Shown: positions 1 through 11,855 of the stretch, in pieces
How the letters are laid out: each line of letters begins with the position of its first letter
Numbering within the stretch: position 1 is the stretch's first letter
NCBI GenBank assembly: GCA_947247005.1
Contig: OX365952.1
Coordinates: 5,478,501-5,542,500 of the forward strand
Length of the DNA: 64,000 bases
Origin: Spisula solida
Taxonomy: Eukaryota > Mollusca > Bivalvia > Venerida > Mactridae
Direction of reading: 5' to 3'
The notes under the pieces: generated by a model
What the model saw: the letters and a program-made list of their open reading frames with translations, nothing else
What the model was told of the DNA's origin: nothing
The model's database searches: none
Program-made: the position numbers and the translations under genes

Positions 1-660
1 CCACATTTTTCTTGATAACTTGCAAACCATTATAGGTATCGACGTCAAACTTTAAACATAAGCTCACAACTACAGAACGCTCTTTTAGGACAAGTTACAT
101 TACTCCAGCTAAACATAATACAAGTTATGGCCCTTTGTAAAATGCTGATTTTACTCATTTGTCATCTTCTTTCCTTAATAACTTGCAAACCATTATATGT
201 ATCGACTTCAAACTTTATACATACGCTCACAACAACAGTACGCTATTTTATGGCAAGTAACATTACTCTCGCTACAATATTGGAAGAGGCCCTTTGTAAA
301 ATTCAAGTTTTCTTCATTTTCAGGTTTTTTCTTAATAATTGAAAAACCATTGAAGATATCAACTTCAAATTTCAAAGTTGCATTACTCTAGCTACACCAT
401 TGGAAGAATTTATATGGCCCTTGGTCAAATTCCAATTTTCCTAATTTTGCACCATTTTTCTTCATTACTTGAAAAAAAACATAATAGATATTCAAATGAA
501 ACATGCTATACTTATTGCCAGTGATAATACGCATATCTGTAGCTAAGGGCAACAACCCTAGCTTTGATACATTTTGACTTATTCCCCTTTGCAGCTCCAA
601 AACCCTAAACTTTGGCCATTATATAGTTCAAAACAGTTCAAGATATTCAAATGAAACTTG
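1..660. repeat. Decayed tandem ~150 bp dispersed repeat
   Basis: Units starting around 10, 165, 320 and 445 share AACTTGCAAACCATTATA, a TATCGACTTCAAACTTTA-like block and ATTACTCTAGCTACA spaced ~150 bp apart. It continues off the left edge. No coding potential. Confidence 0.6.
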
Positions 661-865
661 CTATACTTTCTGGTATTGACAACGACAATAAGTACATGTG
701 GACTAAAAAACAATTACACACATTTGTATCAAAGGGCTTCAACTCTAGCTTAACTTTGTTTAGACTGATTTCTATTCTAGACTTCATTACTTTTCTATCC
801 CCCACCCTCTTCCGGCATGCTACCACGGGGCCCTGCTCATGACAGTAATAATTCTAGTTGTATTC

Positions 866-1001
866 CGTTTAAACGGGAAAACAAGCCGTTTAAACGGGAT
901 AATAAATCGTTTAAACTGGATAATTAGCCGTTGAAACGAGATAATTAAGGCGTTTAAATGTACAAAATGCCGTTTAAACGGGATAATAAGCTAAACGGCA
1001 T
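866..1001. repeat. ~22-bp tandem array of GCCGTTTAAACGGGATAATAA
   Basis: Six imperfect units, each centred on the palindrome CCGTTTAAACGG, so every unit is itself a short inverted repeat. Confidence 0.8.
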
Positions 1002-1074
1002 AAAAATAAATGTGGCATTTGTCACTTCTAGCGTTTTTATTTTTAACTAAGGTTTTCTGACGTATTTTATACTA

Positions 1075-1327
1075 ATTTATTTAATGTCGATTATAAAACA
1101 AGTTTTTCCAACTTATATTAATTTTTCCCCACCTCGTTCCTGATGCTATCCATCGCCAAGAGGGTGTGAGCGAAGAGAAGTCAGTTTCCCTTTTATGCTG
1201 AGCGTCTAGCAAGGGAATTGCTGGTACTATTTTTATTTCGTCTTTGGTATGACGCGGCCAGGGATCGAAACCGGGACCTCCCACACTCGAAGCGGACACT
1301 CAACCACTAGGCTATCAAGGAGGCGGT
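1075..1327 (-). mobile_element. tRNA-derived SINE, family S1, copy 1
   Basis: Read on the minus strand it begins GCCTCCTTGATAGCCTAGTG (A-box-like) and has GGTTTCGATCCC (B-box, 1261-1272), followed by a ~150 bp unrelated body ending near AACAAGTTTTTCC. The same head and body occur at 22.2 and 40.4 kb. Confidence 0.8.
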
Positions 1328-1850
1328 GAAATTCGTTCATAACAGTCAGATAGGTTTCGCGAAGACTTTTGTAATTAAGCGGGTCTGATATTTATACATT
1401 GTAATTTAATTATGAAAATATTAGAACTTCTCACCTACTGTAGGTGTATATCCATCCGCCCGCAAATCTATGCTGGAATTAAATTGTACTGTCATCAGTT
1501 AGTTTAATTAACGTGATATGTATGATTTATAATTTCATACATTAGAATTATTCAAGTTTTGGCGTACATTAAAGGACAATGTTCACTAATTGCTTTATTT
1601 GGTCCTGGGAATTTTCAAAAAATAAAGCTGCATGTTCCTATAAATCTTTCCCATAATTCAAATAACGTTATATTTCTTGTGTAAAAAAATGAATATACAT
1701 AATCCAATGTTCCTTGTAATTTGTTGACAAACAAATATAGAATATGAAGAATATGTATTAATGACGTAAAACCTTCCGAAAAACGATGCTGGCAGTCATG
1801 CGACACTTTTATATTTCTACATAACCAGTGTTCTGCAAGTTTTTATATAC

Positions 1851-2105
1851 AGTAAACCCTCGGTAAACGCGCAGCGATTATTCGAGCAACCGGCCAATTT
1901 TCGAGCAAATTTCAAAGTCCCGGCGAATTTGCACTATATTATACATTAAATTATCCCTTTTATTCGAGTAAAGTTATTACGAGCATCCGGTCTAATTCGA
2001 GTGCAGGTGTTGGTCCATTCAACAATTTTCAACGATAGTTAATTACTTTATCTCGAGGCAATCATCCGAGCTAAATTTCACACCTCCGAAAAATGTCAGA
2101 CTTAA
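1851..2105 (+). mobile_element. Pogo/Tigger-like element end (partial)
   Basis: TA followed by CAGTAAACCCTCGGTAA, then TTATTCGAGCAACCGGCC and repeated TTCGAG motifs, resembles the terminus of Tc1/mariner pogo-type elements (TA target, CAG start). No opposite end or transposase was found, so only one end survives. Confidence 0.4.
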
Positions 2106-3211
2106 TTTAGTTACGGTCCGTATTTGTATGTACAAAATATTAAAGTGTTGCAAGAATGTCTGTACATGATTTTCGGGAAGGGTTTAAGACATGAAAAGCA
2201 ATGAAAATGGCTTAAATGACATTTTTGCTAAACATAGCATATTTTAAGTAGCTTTGCCGACATATTTACAAGGGAAATTTGGAATTGTATACTTAACTTT
2301 TCGAAAGACAGTATTAGGTTGTTAGAAACATAGAACACATTTATAGGACTTTTTTTGGAAAATCACAGGACCAAATTAAGCAATTACTGTAGTGAACCTT
2401 GTCCTTCCGAGAGTTCGTAAGTTTCGTACTAATGTAATGACGCGGATCGTAATTCGTGGATTATGTGCTACGAGTTATGATAGGGCTATTAGTTTGGAAA
2501 ATCGCTGGGACTTGGTATTTCAAATTTTCAAAGGACGAAAAAACAATACCTCGAAAAGTACATAATACCATCAGCTTTGTCATCCATGTTACCCTTTGCC
2601 CAATTATGGAATTCATCAAGAACAACGTCTACGTCATAATACGTCACACCAGTCCCCCAAGACCGTCTTACGTGGTCGCTCAGCCATTTGTTGCTGTCTT
2701 CATCCTAAAACAGAAGTGTACGTCATCCATCGTTACTATTATAAGGTCAGACTAGAAAAATACCCCGCCACGCCCTTAATGTCATGCAGAATCAAATCCG
2801 GCTTTATTTTCGACAAAACAATTCGACAGCTCATATGGCCGTTTCGTCATTCCATATGGGATTACCGTATGGCTCGTTATTTCTACGGTGTAGAAATTTC
2901 TGCCATTCAGTGGTCTAAGATAAATTCGCCGAATTAAATCTACGTAGAATTATTTCATGCGTATAGAATTTTTACACAGAATAATATCTCCATGTTTATA
3001 CGTGTAGATCATATCCTTTAAGTACCATAATTATGTATCTAAACTTCTTAAGTTGGCGCATATTCGCTCAATAAACAAACAAATATTGTAAATTCATGAA
3101 CTTCTGGCGTGAAATCATAAAATCGTGAATAATTGAAATACATTTTATGAACTAAGATTTCTTAAACTCAACTGTCACCACTAATCATTCATAAAAAATG
3201 TTTATTATGAA
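2106..3211. other. No recognisable feature
   Basis: Two overlapping open frames at 2456-2937 show no family motif and no splice context. Otherwise AT-rich unique sequence. Confidence 0.5.
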
Positions 3212-3299
3212 AATAATAAATTGAAAACAAAACAAAAATTAATAAATTCTGACTTAGCGTCAAATTTATTAATTTTCGTTTTGTTTTCAATTTATTATT
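3212..3299. repeat. Near-perfect 37-bp inverted repeat (hairpin)
   Basis: Arms 3212-3248 and 3263-3299 differ at one base and enclose a 14-nt loop. They are A+T-rich (AATAATAAATTGAAAACAAA). Confidence 0.9.
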
Positions 3300-3358
3300 A
3301 AGTTTTCTACTAACAAAAGATGTAGATAAATATCCCCGTACTTTGGGTGTATCAATAC

Positions 3359-3640
3359 CAGTGTAGTAATACCACGTGACTTTTGGCTACAGTTCCAAGA
3401 AGAAATTTGTAAACATTGGAAAAGTATATAGCCATAAGTATTTTATTGGTATTTCTTCATCGATTTCTATTAACTATGCGCCACGCTAAGGATGGAAGGG
3501 GAATTATTTGCTTTCCTTGATAAATAAGATCTTATTCAGCAGCTTGACCGATTTTTCAATTACCATATAAAACCTACACGTTCCACGGTTCCATAGGGTG
3601 CTGGAACTGTAGCCAAAAGTTACGTGATATTGCTCTACTG
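3359..3640. mobile_element. Foldback element with ~39-bp inverted ends
   Basis: ACGTGACTTTTGGCTACAG near 3375 is inverted at 3605 (CTGTAGCCAAAAGTTACGT). Pairing extends with mismatches to CAGTGTAG at 3359 and CTCTACTG at 3640. No ORF. Confidence 0.6.
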
Positions 3641-4374
3641 AATACGTTGTTGATAACAATACATGTACCTCTATGATTAGAAACATTGGGACCAAGTCGA
3701 ATGTGAAGTCTTCAATGTAAGTCAGGTCAAATGATAATTCTAAAAGCAGATCCATCTGAAAGAAGTCAATAAAAGGCATAATATAATAGTGATACAAGTG
3801 ACAACTTGTACAAATGTACTGAATCAGCTAATATTCTAACTCAAAAATAGTCTTACTAAATACTGTCATGGGCTGGTATTCACTTATCAGGATGCGGTAG
3901 GACCTACCACCATCGATAGTAGGCGGGCTTATCAGCTGGTGAGGTTTAACCTGTTGTAGAGTAAATACTATACCAGCATACATTAAATGGTGTAGGAGGC
4001 AACCAGTGAGCAGATAATACACAGGTAAGCCTGGACGCTTACTTGTTGGTATAAACACCATGCAGTAGTATATTTCTGTTTACACCATGTGACTAGTGTC
4101 AACGGTTATGTCAAATTCAAATTTTTATCCCAATTGCTGTAATATTTCATACTTCAGATAATTCTAGTGATTTAACCAAAGGTTGAAAATGAAAAATATA
4201 ACCACCATTTTAAAGTGCATATAAATGTCTTATACTGTGGCAATTTTAAATGTAAGCATAAATTCAATAATCATGTTATTTGAATAAAATGTATCTGAAT
4301 ACAGAATGTTGCAAAAATCAGCCACCATTTGATATTAGGCTCCTCCCTCTTCCTTTTATACAAATTCCTGGGGT

Positions 4375-4600
4375 TTAAAGGGAAAGCTTAAATAGTTTGA
4401 CTTAAGTTTAAAAAAATCCCAAGAAACGAAGAATAACCAATGTTTTTTGGTGAATATTGTAGCACATTATATAATGCTTCTGAACTACGTAAAACATGAT
4501 CATCTTAATGTTCCTGTTTAGCTGATACACGTAAGGAAATTTTACGATTTTAAGTAAATTCTAAGTTTCCCCTTAATAAGCTTTGTGAAAAACCCGCCTG
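4375..4600. mobile_element. Foldback repeat, copy 1 (inverted copy at 41.2-41.5 kb)
   Basis: Shares AAAGCTTAAATAGTTTGACT, GAATAACC and CATTATATAATGCTTCTGAA with the reverse complement of 41228-41470. The ends (TTAAGGGAAAACTTAA-like and AAGTTTCCCCTTAATAAG) are mutually inverted. Confidence 0.6.
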
Positions 4601-4799
4601 GTTCTAATGGATAACAATAGTGTAGCACAGTGGTCGAGTCTACTATTACGGTGTTTAAATGCCAAACTAAATACAGTACTACATTTGCTTCATATAAACC
4701 AAGTTTGCCTGTTCAGACAATATGGTTTTGACAGCTGGAACATGAAATTCGACTTTTTGACAGCTAAATCTTAGTCTTTCGGCGGTCAAGTTCACTTTT

Positions 4800-4915
4800 T
4801 TCGTTCGGTAGTTTGTTGGGCATTGTGCGGTGTAATTGTGGTCTGAGACGTTTTTATGTTTTCTGTGCTCGGCTGTTAGAGTTGGGTGCTGCCTTCCCTG
4901 TCTATTATAGATTGT
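4800..4915 (+). repeat. Dispersed ~100 bp repeat (GGGCATTGTGCGGTGTAATT)
   Basis: TTGGGCATTGTGC, TTTTTATGTTTTCTGTGC and GAGTTGGGTGCTGCCTTCCC occur in the same order at 33650-33755, inverted at 20700-20800, and partly at 17325-17370. No coding potential; family unidentified. Confidence 0.6.
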
Positions 4916-5234
4916 CTATTATATGTGTGTAATATTTTGTTTACACATAAAATAAAACGTCACGCTCACATAATCAGAACTTCATAATCCATGTATACGT
5001 GACAATTAAGAAAACAACACATAATTATTACAGGTACTGAAGGTGAATAAGAATTCAAATTGAAATGAATTACACGATTTGTATGCACCTCGCCCACTGT
5101 ATTATTTGTCCATCTGCAAAACAGACAATTATTAGTAGAGTTTTCAAAGTTGTCTCATCCTTGGGTATAGCGACTCGCTGCACATTGAAACGGCATCGTG
5201 TGTTAATTTAATTGTGTTATGAGTATTAATATAA

Positions 5235-5406
5235 CATGACCCTTATTACCCAGATAAACCAGCATGATTGGATAATCACAGCATTATTACAACATGACGG
5301 ATGTATGTTTGGATATACATCCCATTTTCGGACAATTTGTCTACTTTAACATAATTATTGTGTGATTATCCAATCATGCTGGTTTATCTGGAGAACAAGG
5401 GTGATG
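5235..5406. mobile_element. 172-bp palindromic MITE
   Basis: Left end CATGACCCTTATTACCCAGA and right end GAGAACAAGGGTGATG pair. The inner arms CCAGATAAACCAGCATGATT and its exact complement near 5365-5390 are perfect over more than 25 bp. No ORF. Confidence 0.8.
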
Positions 5407-5644
5407 AAAATATAGACCTAGATTTAATAAAATATTTGAACAATCTTTTAACTCATACACGTACACGACATTGACTTAGATACCATACATACTTCGTTAG
5501 CAACTTGTCCAAAACGTTCATCAATAGCTCCAAGAGCAGCGTCTCTATCATTCCCTGTCTCTTCAAGATAACTTAAATGGATGAACACATTTATCATGCT
5601 TGCAATCAAATGTTGAAATACACGCTCGAAATGCCACCAATATG

Positions 5645-6051
5645 TTAAAGCCACATTATCTCTTTAAAGAACTTTTCCGATCATCCAGTAAGTAGACGTA
5701 TTAACAAGTGATAGGGATATGTTTCACAAATGACAAATAATTGACGACAGAATGCTAAATGTATCTTCGAAATAGTATACCAAAAATCACATTTAAGTAA
5801 AATGTATGGATGACAAAATACTAATTTTGCAAGAGTTGCTTCCCTTAGATTATAAATTGTGCAATTTTTGTTTACAATGCATTATGTTGTAAACAATTCA
5901 ACTGAATGTTACATTTCGTTTTCTTCCATCTAATGGTGTTTTCCACTATCGAGACTCAACTAAAGTGCTCTAAATCCATGGATTTTCAAATAAGTTACCA
6001 AGCTATTTCTTTTTGAAAATAGCCGTCTATTAAGACCTCATGTAGCTTTAA
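5645..6051. mobile_element. TTAA-flanked ~0.4-kb element, copy 1
   Basis: TTAA precedes AGCCACATTATC and follows CATGTAGCT. A second copy at 11856-12259 is colinear over its full length (shared core GCAAGAGTTGCTTCCCTTAG). TTAA at both ends is the target used by piggyBac and some Kolobok-type elements. No transposase, so non-autonomous. Confidence 0.75.
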
Positions 6052-6604
6052 AGATCGAACGAGACCGTAAAACACGTCTTACTACAATCGGAACGGTCCG
6101 TGTGGCATTTATTCCTATGAGATAAAATTATTTTACAGAATTGTACGAGGTGTTCCGAATGGTCTTACTAGTCATATATGTCATTAGTTATCACCATCTG
6201 TAGTTCAACAAGATAACGACTATAAGTCGTCTGACGTCTGGATCGTGGCTTGTTCTCGATCCCTAGTAACTTGTACATACGTCTGGTAGACTTTCCTGGG
6301 TCGTCTGCTATATATGTCGGAAAAAAGTGTCGGATTATGTGATTAAACATTAATGTGATACTAAATTTAGATGATATTTAATATTTTAGCTCCTGAACTG
6401 CCATCCAAATGCTTATCTCAATGTAATGATTAACGCTAATAATTCCATGAAAAATGCGTGCATGTCGTTCCCTGTCAACGTGTAGCCACGGGTATATTTA
6501 CGTAATCTTTACTGCAAGGCATGAAGGTCAAGGGAATCAGATTTGGTTTCCTGTAATTAATTTATCATTTACATGTAATTGCATCTACTGTCTCCCTTGC
6601 AAGA

Positions 6605-7080
6605 GGACCAATATGGCCCTATTTCGCTCACCTATGTTTTGACTCCTGTTGACGAAAAATCGGACTTGATCTAGATTTTATACATATGATTCACTTGACT
6701 ACAATTCATGAATTCAAAATTGTTGCCTCTGATAGTGTCTCTACGAGCCTTTATTTTAATTTGGCCTTGTTTCCTATTTTTTGACCCTTGAAGACTCAAT
6801 ATCGAACATTAATGAGGATGACCATTGTGACCAAGTCAAGATTCATAAGGATTATACCAAAATTATTACCTCTGGCGTGTTCAAAAGATTTTCCTATTAC
6901 TTTACACTGTGACCTACTTTTTGAGCCCATATGACTTAATATCGAACTTGGCCTAGAACTATAAAGATGATCATTGTGACCAAGTTTCATAATGATTAGG
7001 CCAGGATTGTAACTTCTAATTAGTTCACGGACGACAGACGAAAAGCGGTCACAAACGCTTAAACTGCCACTTCTTGTGTC
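6605..7080 (+). repeat. Pearl-like dispersed repeat, decayed copy
   Basis: Starts GCAAGAGGACCAATATGGCC, contains GACCAAGTTTCATAATGATT units and ends near CGGACGACAGACGAAAAGCG. Same design as copies at 48.5 and 54.7 kb. Confidence 0.6.
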
Positions 7081-7285
7081 ACGTGAGCGTATAAATACAA
7101 TTTAATATATCGCTACATAAAATACCTGTTTTGATTTTAATTGTGTCATCTCCATAGTTGAAGCTCGACTCGGGATTCTGTCTGAATAACACGTGATCAA
7201 ACCCTGTCTTAGCTAAACCTGTATATTTGTCTATAACATAATCCACACCTTCATGGTAAAATCTGCCAATCTGAATAATAGAGAG

Positions 7286-7520
7286 ACTGATTAATATCCG
7301 CCAATCTCCGTAAGATTCAATGAAAGACTACGAATTGCTGATAAATGTCCGCCAATCTCCGTAAGATGCCGTAAATGACTACGAGAGGCTAATAAATCGC
7401 CGCCAATCTACGTAAAGCTTCGTGAATTACTACGATATGCTGTTTAATGTTCGGCAATCTACGTAAGAGTTCGTGAATTACTACGAGAGGCTATAAATCT
7501 TCGGTAATCTACGTAAAATT
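7286..7520. repeat. ~60-bp tandem repeat, four to five units
   Basis: Units carry CCGCCAATCTCCGTAAGAT, a GAATTACTACGAGAGGCT-type block and TAATAAAT, diverging progressively along the array. Confidence 0.8.
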
Positions 7521-7599
7521 TGCATACATGCATGGCAATATTAAATTTCATGCCGGTGATTCGAAAGTGTGTACTAGGAAGTATTTTAAAACTACAAAC

Positions 7600-8569
7600 T
7601 AAAAATATACAAACTCGACAAAAGCAATGATCATCTCGCCCTCAAATCAAATTATTAATACTTTAAGGAATTCAGAAAACTCAAATATTGCATTCAATGG
7701 AAAAACTATTCTATTTTCTGTCTCAGAAAAACTCCTGGGTTCTCATATTGATAATACACTAAATTGGAAAACACAGGTACAAATTACATTGAATAAATGC
7801 AACTCCTTGTTATACTTGCTGATGAGAATTAAACAATTTCTAAATATTCATACTCGAAAAATGTTCTTCAATGCATACATTCTTCCACACTTAGGCTACT
7901 GTTGCTCTATTTGGGGAATTGCACTATTGACCTTTCAAATGATATGTATAAATTTCAAAAACGTGCTGCTCGTATTATTTTGGATAAAGATTTTGATACA
8001 CCAACATATGAGTTATTTTTGCAACTAAACTGGATGAAATTTTCAGATCGAGTTAGCTACAAAAAAGCCATTCTTGTTTACAAGTCACTCAATAACCTTT
8101 TCACAAATTACATGGAGAAACATTTTACATATAGAGACAACAGGTCATTGAGGACATTTGAACAAAGACTTCTTTCTTTACCAAAACCAAAACTTGAATT
8201 TTTCAGAAAATCATTGACATACTCAAGTGCTAAATTATGGAACTCACTTCCATATGATATAAGAGTATCTGAAAGTGTTAACACATTCAAAAGCAAATAT
8301 CTGAAGTGGTGGTTCTCTGGTGGTCAACAAAACTTTTCTACAAACCACTTATGTTAATAACTTGCTACTACATGTATTCATTATTTATGTATGATAGTAC
8401 ATTTTAAACTTAATTCTCTTTCAGCCATGTCATTACTTGTTTGCTATTGTTGTTCTTGTTAATTGTTACTATTATCTTCTGTTATTACTGCACATACTTT
8501 GTACATGTGTTAATGAGGCTCACATGGAAGACTGGGTATACCCAACTGTGTTGCCTCTTTAAATAAAGC

Positions 8570-8621
<52 letters not shown>
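7600..8621 (+). mobile_element. 5'-truncated non-LTR (LINE) copy ending in a (TTA)n tail
   Basis: It comprises the RT remnant, a ~200 bp 3'UTR and AATAAAG, then about 16 TTA repeats at 8572-8621. Ending in a short microsatellite rather than poly(A) is common in CR1/L2/I-like elements. A similar tail (CTGTGTTTACCCATTAAATA) recurs at 45.85 kb. Confidence 0.8.
7609..8357 (+). pseudogene. Non-LTR retrotransposon reverse transcriptase, C-terminal part, frameshifted
   Basis: The first frame reads TKAMIISPSNQIINTLRNSE through LGSHIDNTLNWKTQV and YILPHLGYCCSIWG. After a one-step frameshift near 7912-7930 the second frame reads YKFQKRAARIILDKDFDTPT through KLWNSLPYDIRVSESVNTFK and a stop at 8357. K-T/A-x-M-I-I, the LG-x-x-ID-LNW segment, Q-KRAAR-I and WNSLP are the RT thumb and C-terminal signatures of CR1/L2/Jockey-type elements. 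The catalytic FADD region is missing (5' truncation; an in-frame stop lies near 7606). Confidence 0.85.
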
Positions 8622-8624
<3 letters not shown>

Positions 8625-8629
8625 CTTAC

Positions 8630-9840
8630 TATGGAACAAGGTGTCGTAAAGTGGACACATTTCACCATGACGGCAGCACTCGGTTCTCCAATTGTTTGAT
8701 AATATCGATAATCCTTAAATGAAAAATGTCATACATCCGTACATCCGCGGGTGTTCTTGTTATTTTAAGCCCCTTATAATTTTATTATAAACGAAATAGA
8801 ACGCGCTGAAAGAGAGACATTAGAGAGGGTGCGAAACGAAGTGAGATTGTGAGCAAAATGAGTGTGTTGCTTAAGAGAGGTTATTGCTCTATGAAGGGCT
8901 GATATGGAGCGGTTGTACTGATTTACAAAAGAACAAGAACATACTTGATGATAAAGCTGAATAACGTACAGGCGAGTCATTTTAGCTGATTAATAATAGC
9001 TAGGGTCAACCTCTATTGCAATACAGATTTTTTACAGTTTCATCATCTACAACTATTATACGATCCAGAAAAAAGACCTAAGAAAAACTCTGAAGGGAAG
9101 TTGAAAAAATCCACATGTTCAAGGCCACTTCTAATAGCAAGTTTAGCATGTTATTTTATTCATAGTACGGGGACATTTCAAGTTCTGATAATGCCTCTGT
9201 AATTAGTAAATTTTCAATAAATAAATAGAAGTGCACATTTTCTGAAAGATACAAGCTTACTCTAGCGAAGACAAATAATGCTATTATCATTGGAGAATTC
9301 ACCTAAATGACATTACACAAATAGGTGTATCACCTATTGAATCGTCGACAAAATGAGTCATATTAGCACTTGGAAGGAGTAACATAAATGGTAATCAGTT
9401 TTATAATTTCAATCCGATGTGTTTGATATCCAGTAGTATATGCATGTGTATCTAATGGTAAAAGAACATTCTTGTTCCGACAGTATCAATGACTTGATGA
9501 ACATGAATTAGGCCGTGCCCAAGTAACTCCCGAAAATAGCTATTCTTCTGGAATACGCAATTTACGAGTTATAGCATTGTACTGCTGGACATGTTATATG
9601 AGAATAAAAAAACAGGTGGCCATTTTGTACATTGAACATTGGTCGTCTAAATACTACATGTATGATAATAGGTGTCGTCAAAGATGGATAACAGTAGTCA
9701 TGGCGCATTTCCTCTATATAATCATCTTGGACATCTATTTGATATATCTACATTGATCGGAACTATTTTGTGTACAGGTAATAGGGAATGGACAAATACA
9801 TTTGTGATAATTATCACTTGTTTTAAATTCAACGAATAAG
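8630..9840. other. No recognisable feature
   Basis: AT-rich sequence downstream of the LINE at 8.6 kb. Short open frames only; no repeats shared with the rest of the window. Confidence 0.5.
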
Positions 9841-9842
9841 TC

Positions 9843-9890
9843 AATGCGCACAAAGATGCGCATAATCATGCGCACAAAGATGCGCACAGT
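9843..9890. repeat. Short tandem repeat ATGCGCACAAAG
   Basis: Four imperfect units directly beside the donor of the candidate exon at 9901; on the minus strand it would lie just inside the intron. Confidence 0.8.
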
Positions 9891-9900
9891 GATGGCTTAC

Positions 9901-10121
9901 CTTGGGTATTCTATTTTCGTATGTATACTTCACATTGTGTGACATTGTCTGCACGTGTATCTTATGATAACGTTTGTCTTTCAATTTCAGGTTCATTTCA
10001 AATTGTTTCCCGTCTTCTGTTATAATTGTGAAATTCATTGTTGATGTGAACACGGAACTCTTGTCAGGGTGTTTATGCACCGAACGTTTGGTCACTGGTG
10101 TTGTGTGTGTCACAGTTGCTT
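9901..10121 (-). CDS. Candidate orphan coding exon, function unknown
   Basis: A 221-nt minus-strand segment bounded by acceptor GATTTTGCAG and donor GTAAGC, open throughout. It encodes ATVTHTTPVTKRSVHKHPDK, then SSVFTSTMNFTIITEDGKQF and EMNLKLKDKRYHKIHVQTMS ending YENRIPK. Unlike the surrounding decayed ORFs it has balanced composition and alternating strand-like hydrophobics. A faint similarity to metalloprotease (ADAM-type) propeptides, which carry F-x-L-N-L-K stretches, was considered but is not convincing. No neighbouring exons were found. The open frame runs on to about 10205 before a stop, so it could also be a longer exon. Confidence 0.35.
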
Positions 10122-10209
10122 CTGCAAAATCAACTAGAGTACTCACAACACTGCCTACAAAGTATTTTGCTTGAGCATCCACTTGGATTGCAATAGGTCG
10201 GGGGATTTA

Positions 10210-11000
10210 TATGCACCAACGTCAGAATGCCAATCTTGCCCCCGCGGAAAGCATAATACTAATTTAGGTGCTAATATCGCACCTGCGCCACATGACAGAA
10301 CAAAATGTTACACCACCGACTATCATCTAAATTAACACCATTTTTATGGGATATTTCGTAAGGGTAGGGTTGTTTTGTATTGCATTTTTCTATATGTGAA
10401 AATGTATATTGTGTTTAACTCTTCATGTCTTGGAGGAAATACAATATCTACCTATCTATCCATGTAGGTGTTGCACATCAGGCAACCGGAAGTCTTGCGG
10501 CAATAAATAAAATCAGTACTTTCCTGTCCGCTGTAAATAAGTCGGAATGATAAATTAAATTATTTTCGACAACCTTAAGTATCATTTATCCCATCTAAAA
10601 CGCATTGCATTTTACCTCAGTTTAAACAATTGATCTCACATAAAATTGTTACACTTATCGTCTGAAAAAATCTCACTACTTCGAGTTAAGTACCACGTAC
10701 GGACAAACTCACCCTGAAGTCAGATGCGAATGTCTACAATACAACAAAAATATTGCGCCATGGAGTCCATAAAATGACATCCCAACATTTCATTATAATT
10801 CAATAAAACTTCTTTAATTGTATTAGTATACATCTAATGGAAGAAACACCTATTCGCATACAAAGTGTCCACTGGCACCCTATTGGATGAATGAACAATA
10901 AAAACCTGGAATTTACTTATAGCTAGGTGGTGGGCAAAACAACTGCATATCAATGAATACCCCTGTATATAAACATGGTCTGATGGGCTACATCAGCTCA
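10210..11000. other. No recognisable feature
   Basis: No gene. TATCTACCTATCTATCC near 10450 may be a LINE microsatellite tail but has no attached coding part. Confidence 0.45.
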
Positions 11001-11179
11001 GTTACATTAGACTATTTCGTGATGGACGGTTACTGGTCAAACGAAACAAGATATGAATGCAAATAAATAGAAAGGTTAGAAATAAGCAAAAAATCAAAGA
11101 AAGAACAAGAAATATAACTGAATGTGATGAATAACGCCAGAGACTGTTTGACACAGTCACTCGAATGTGCTCTGACGAT

Positions 11180-11640
11180 ATGCACAACTAGACTTTATAA
11201 TGATAAGTAATGCTAACTTTCATCGAAATCCTACCAATGGTTAAAGAGGAAAAGCGCAGAAAAACTTATAAGTTTTCAAAACCAAGGACCATTACTTCTT
11301 TACAATTTGTCCGACCAACGTGTTCCGACGATATGCACAACTTGACTTGGTACTGCTTATTCATAAAAAGTTTCGTTGAAATCCGACATTTAGTAACAGA
11401 GAAATAGCGCGAACAAAATTTATAAGTGTAAAAAAGGGTCATAACTCCCTTAAAATTGGTCCGACCAACGTATGCCGACGATTTCCACAACTAGACTTGG
11501 TACTGATTAATCATGCAAAGTTTCGTTGAAATCCGACTATTGGTAAGAGAGAACTTGATAGCGCGGACAAATTTGCACGGACCAACGTGCGCCGACGGAC
11601 CAACCAACAGACCAACCTCAGGCATGACTCCAATATAGCC
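11180..11640 (+). repeat. ~155-bp tandem dispersed repeat (TTTCGTTGAAATCCGAC family)
   Basis: Three units share GATATGCACAACTAGACTTG, AAGTTTCGTTGAAATCCGAC and TTGGTCCGACCAACG. It ends in CCGACGGACCAACCAACAGA, the usual C/A-rich end of such bivalve repeats. Confidence 0.7.
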
Positions 11641-11855
11641 ACCATATACTTCTTATCTGGGGGTTTAAAGAGAAAGTTTTACCCTGCTGTGTTTTAGCCG
11701 AATAGTTTAGTGTTTACAAATCAAGAGTAATCATCTGTTCATACAGAGTTGAACGGGTATAGTAAATCATTTTCATGATTTTATTCCGTACCTTTATAAC
11801 ATTACATTCATTCGTATATGTATAAAATTACATTGAATTTTGTACATTTGTCATT

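Noticed and set aside
1261..1325. tRNA gene on the minus strand
   Set aside because: A/B boxes are present, but the sequence lacks a foldable acceptor stem and is attached to a SINE body repeated at 22 and 40 kb.
2456..2937. Overlapping open frames as a possible gene
   Set aside because: No family motif, no splice context, and two equally open frames.
8774..8980. 68-codon minus-strand open frame
   Set aside because: Short, low-complexity and unsupported by splice sites or family features.
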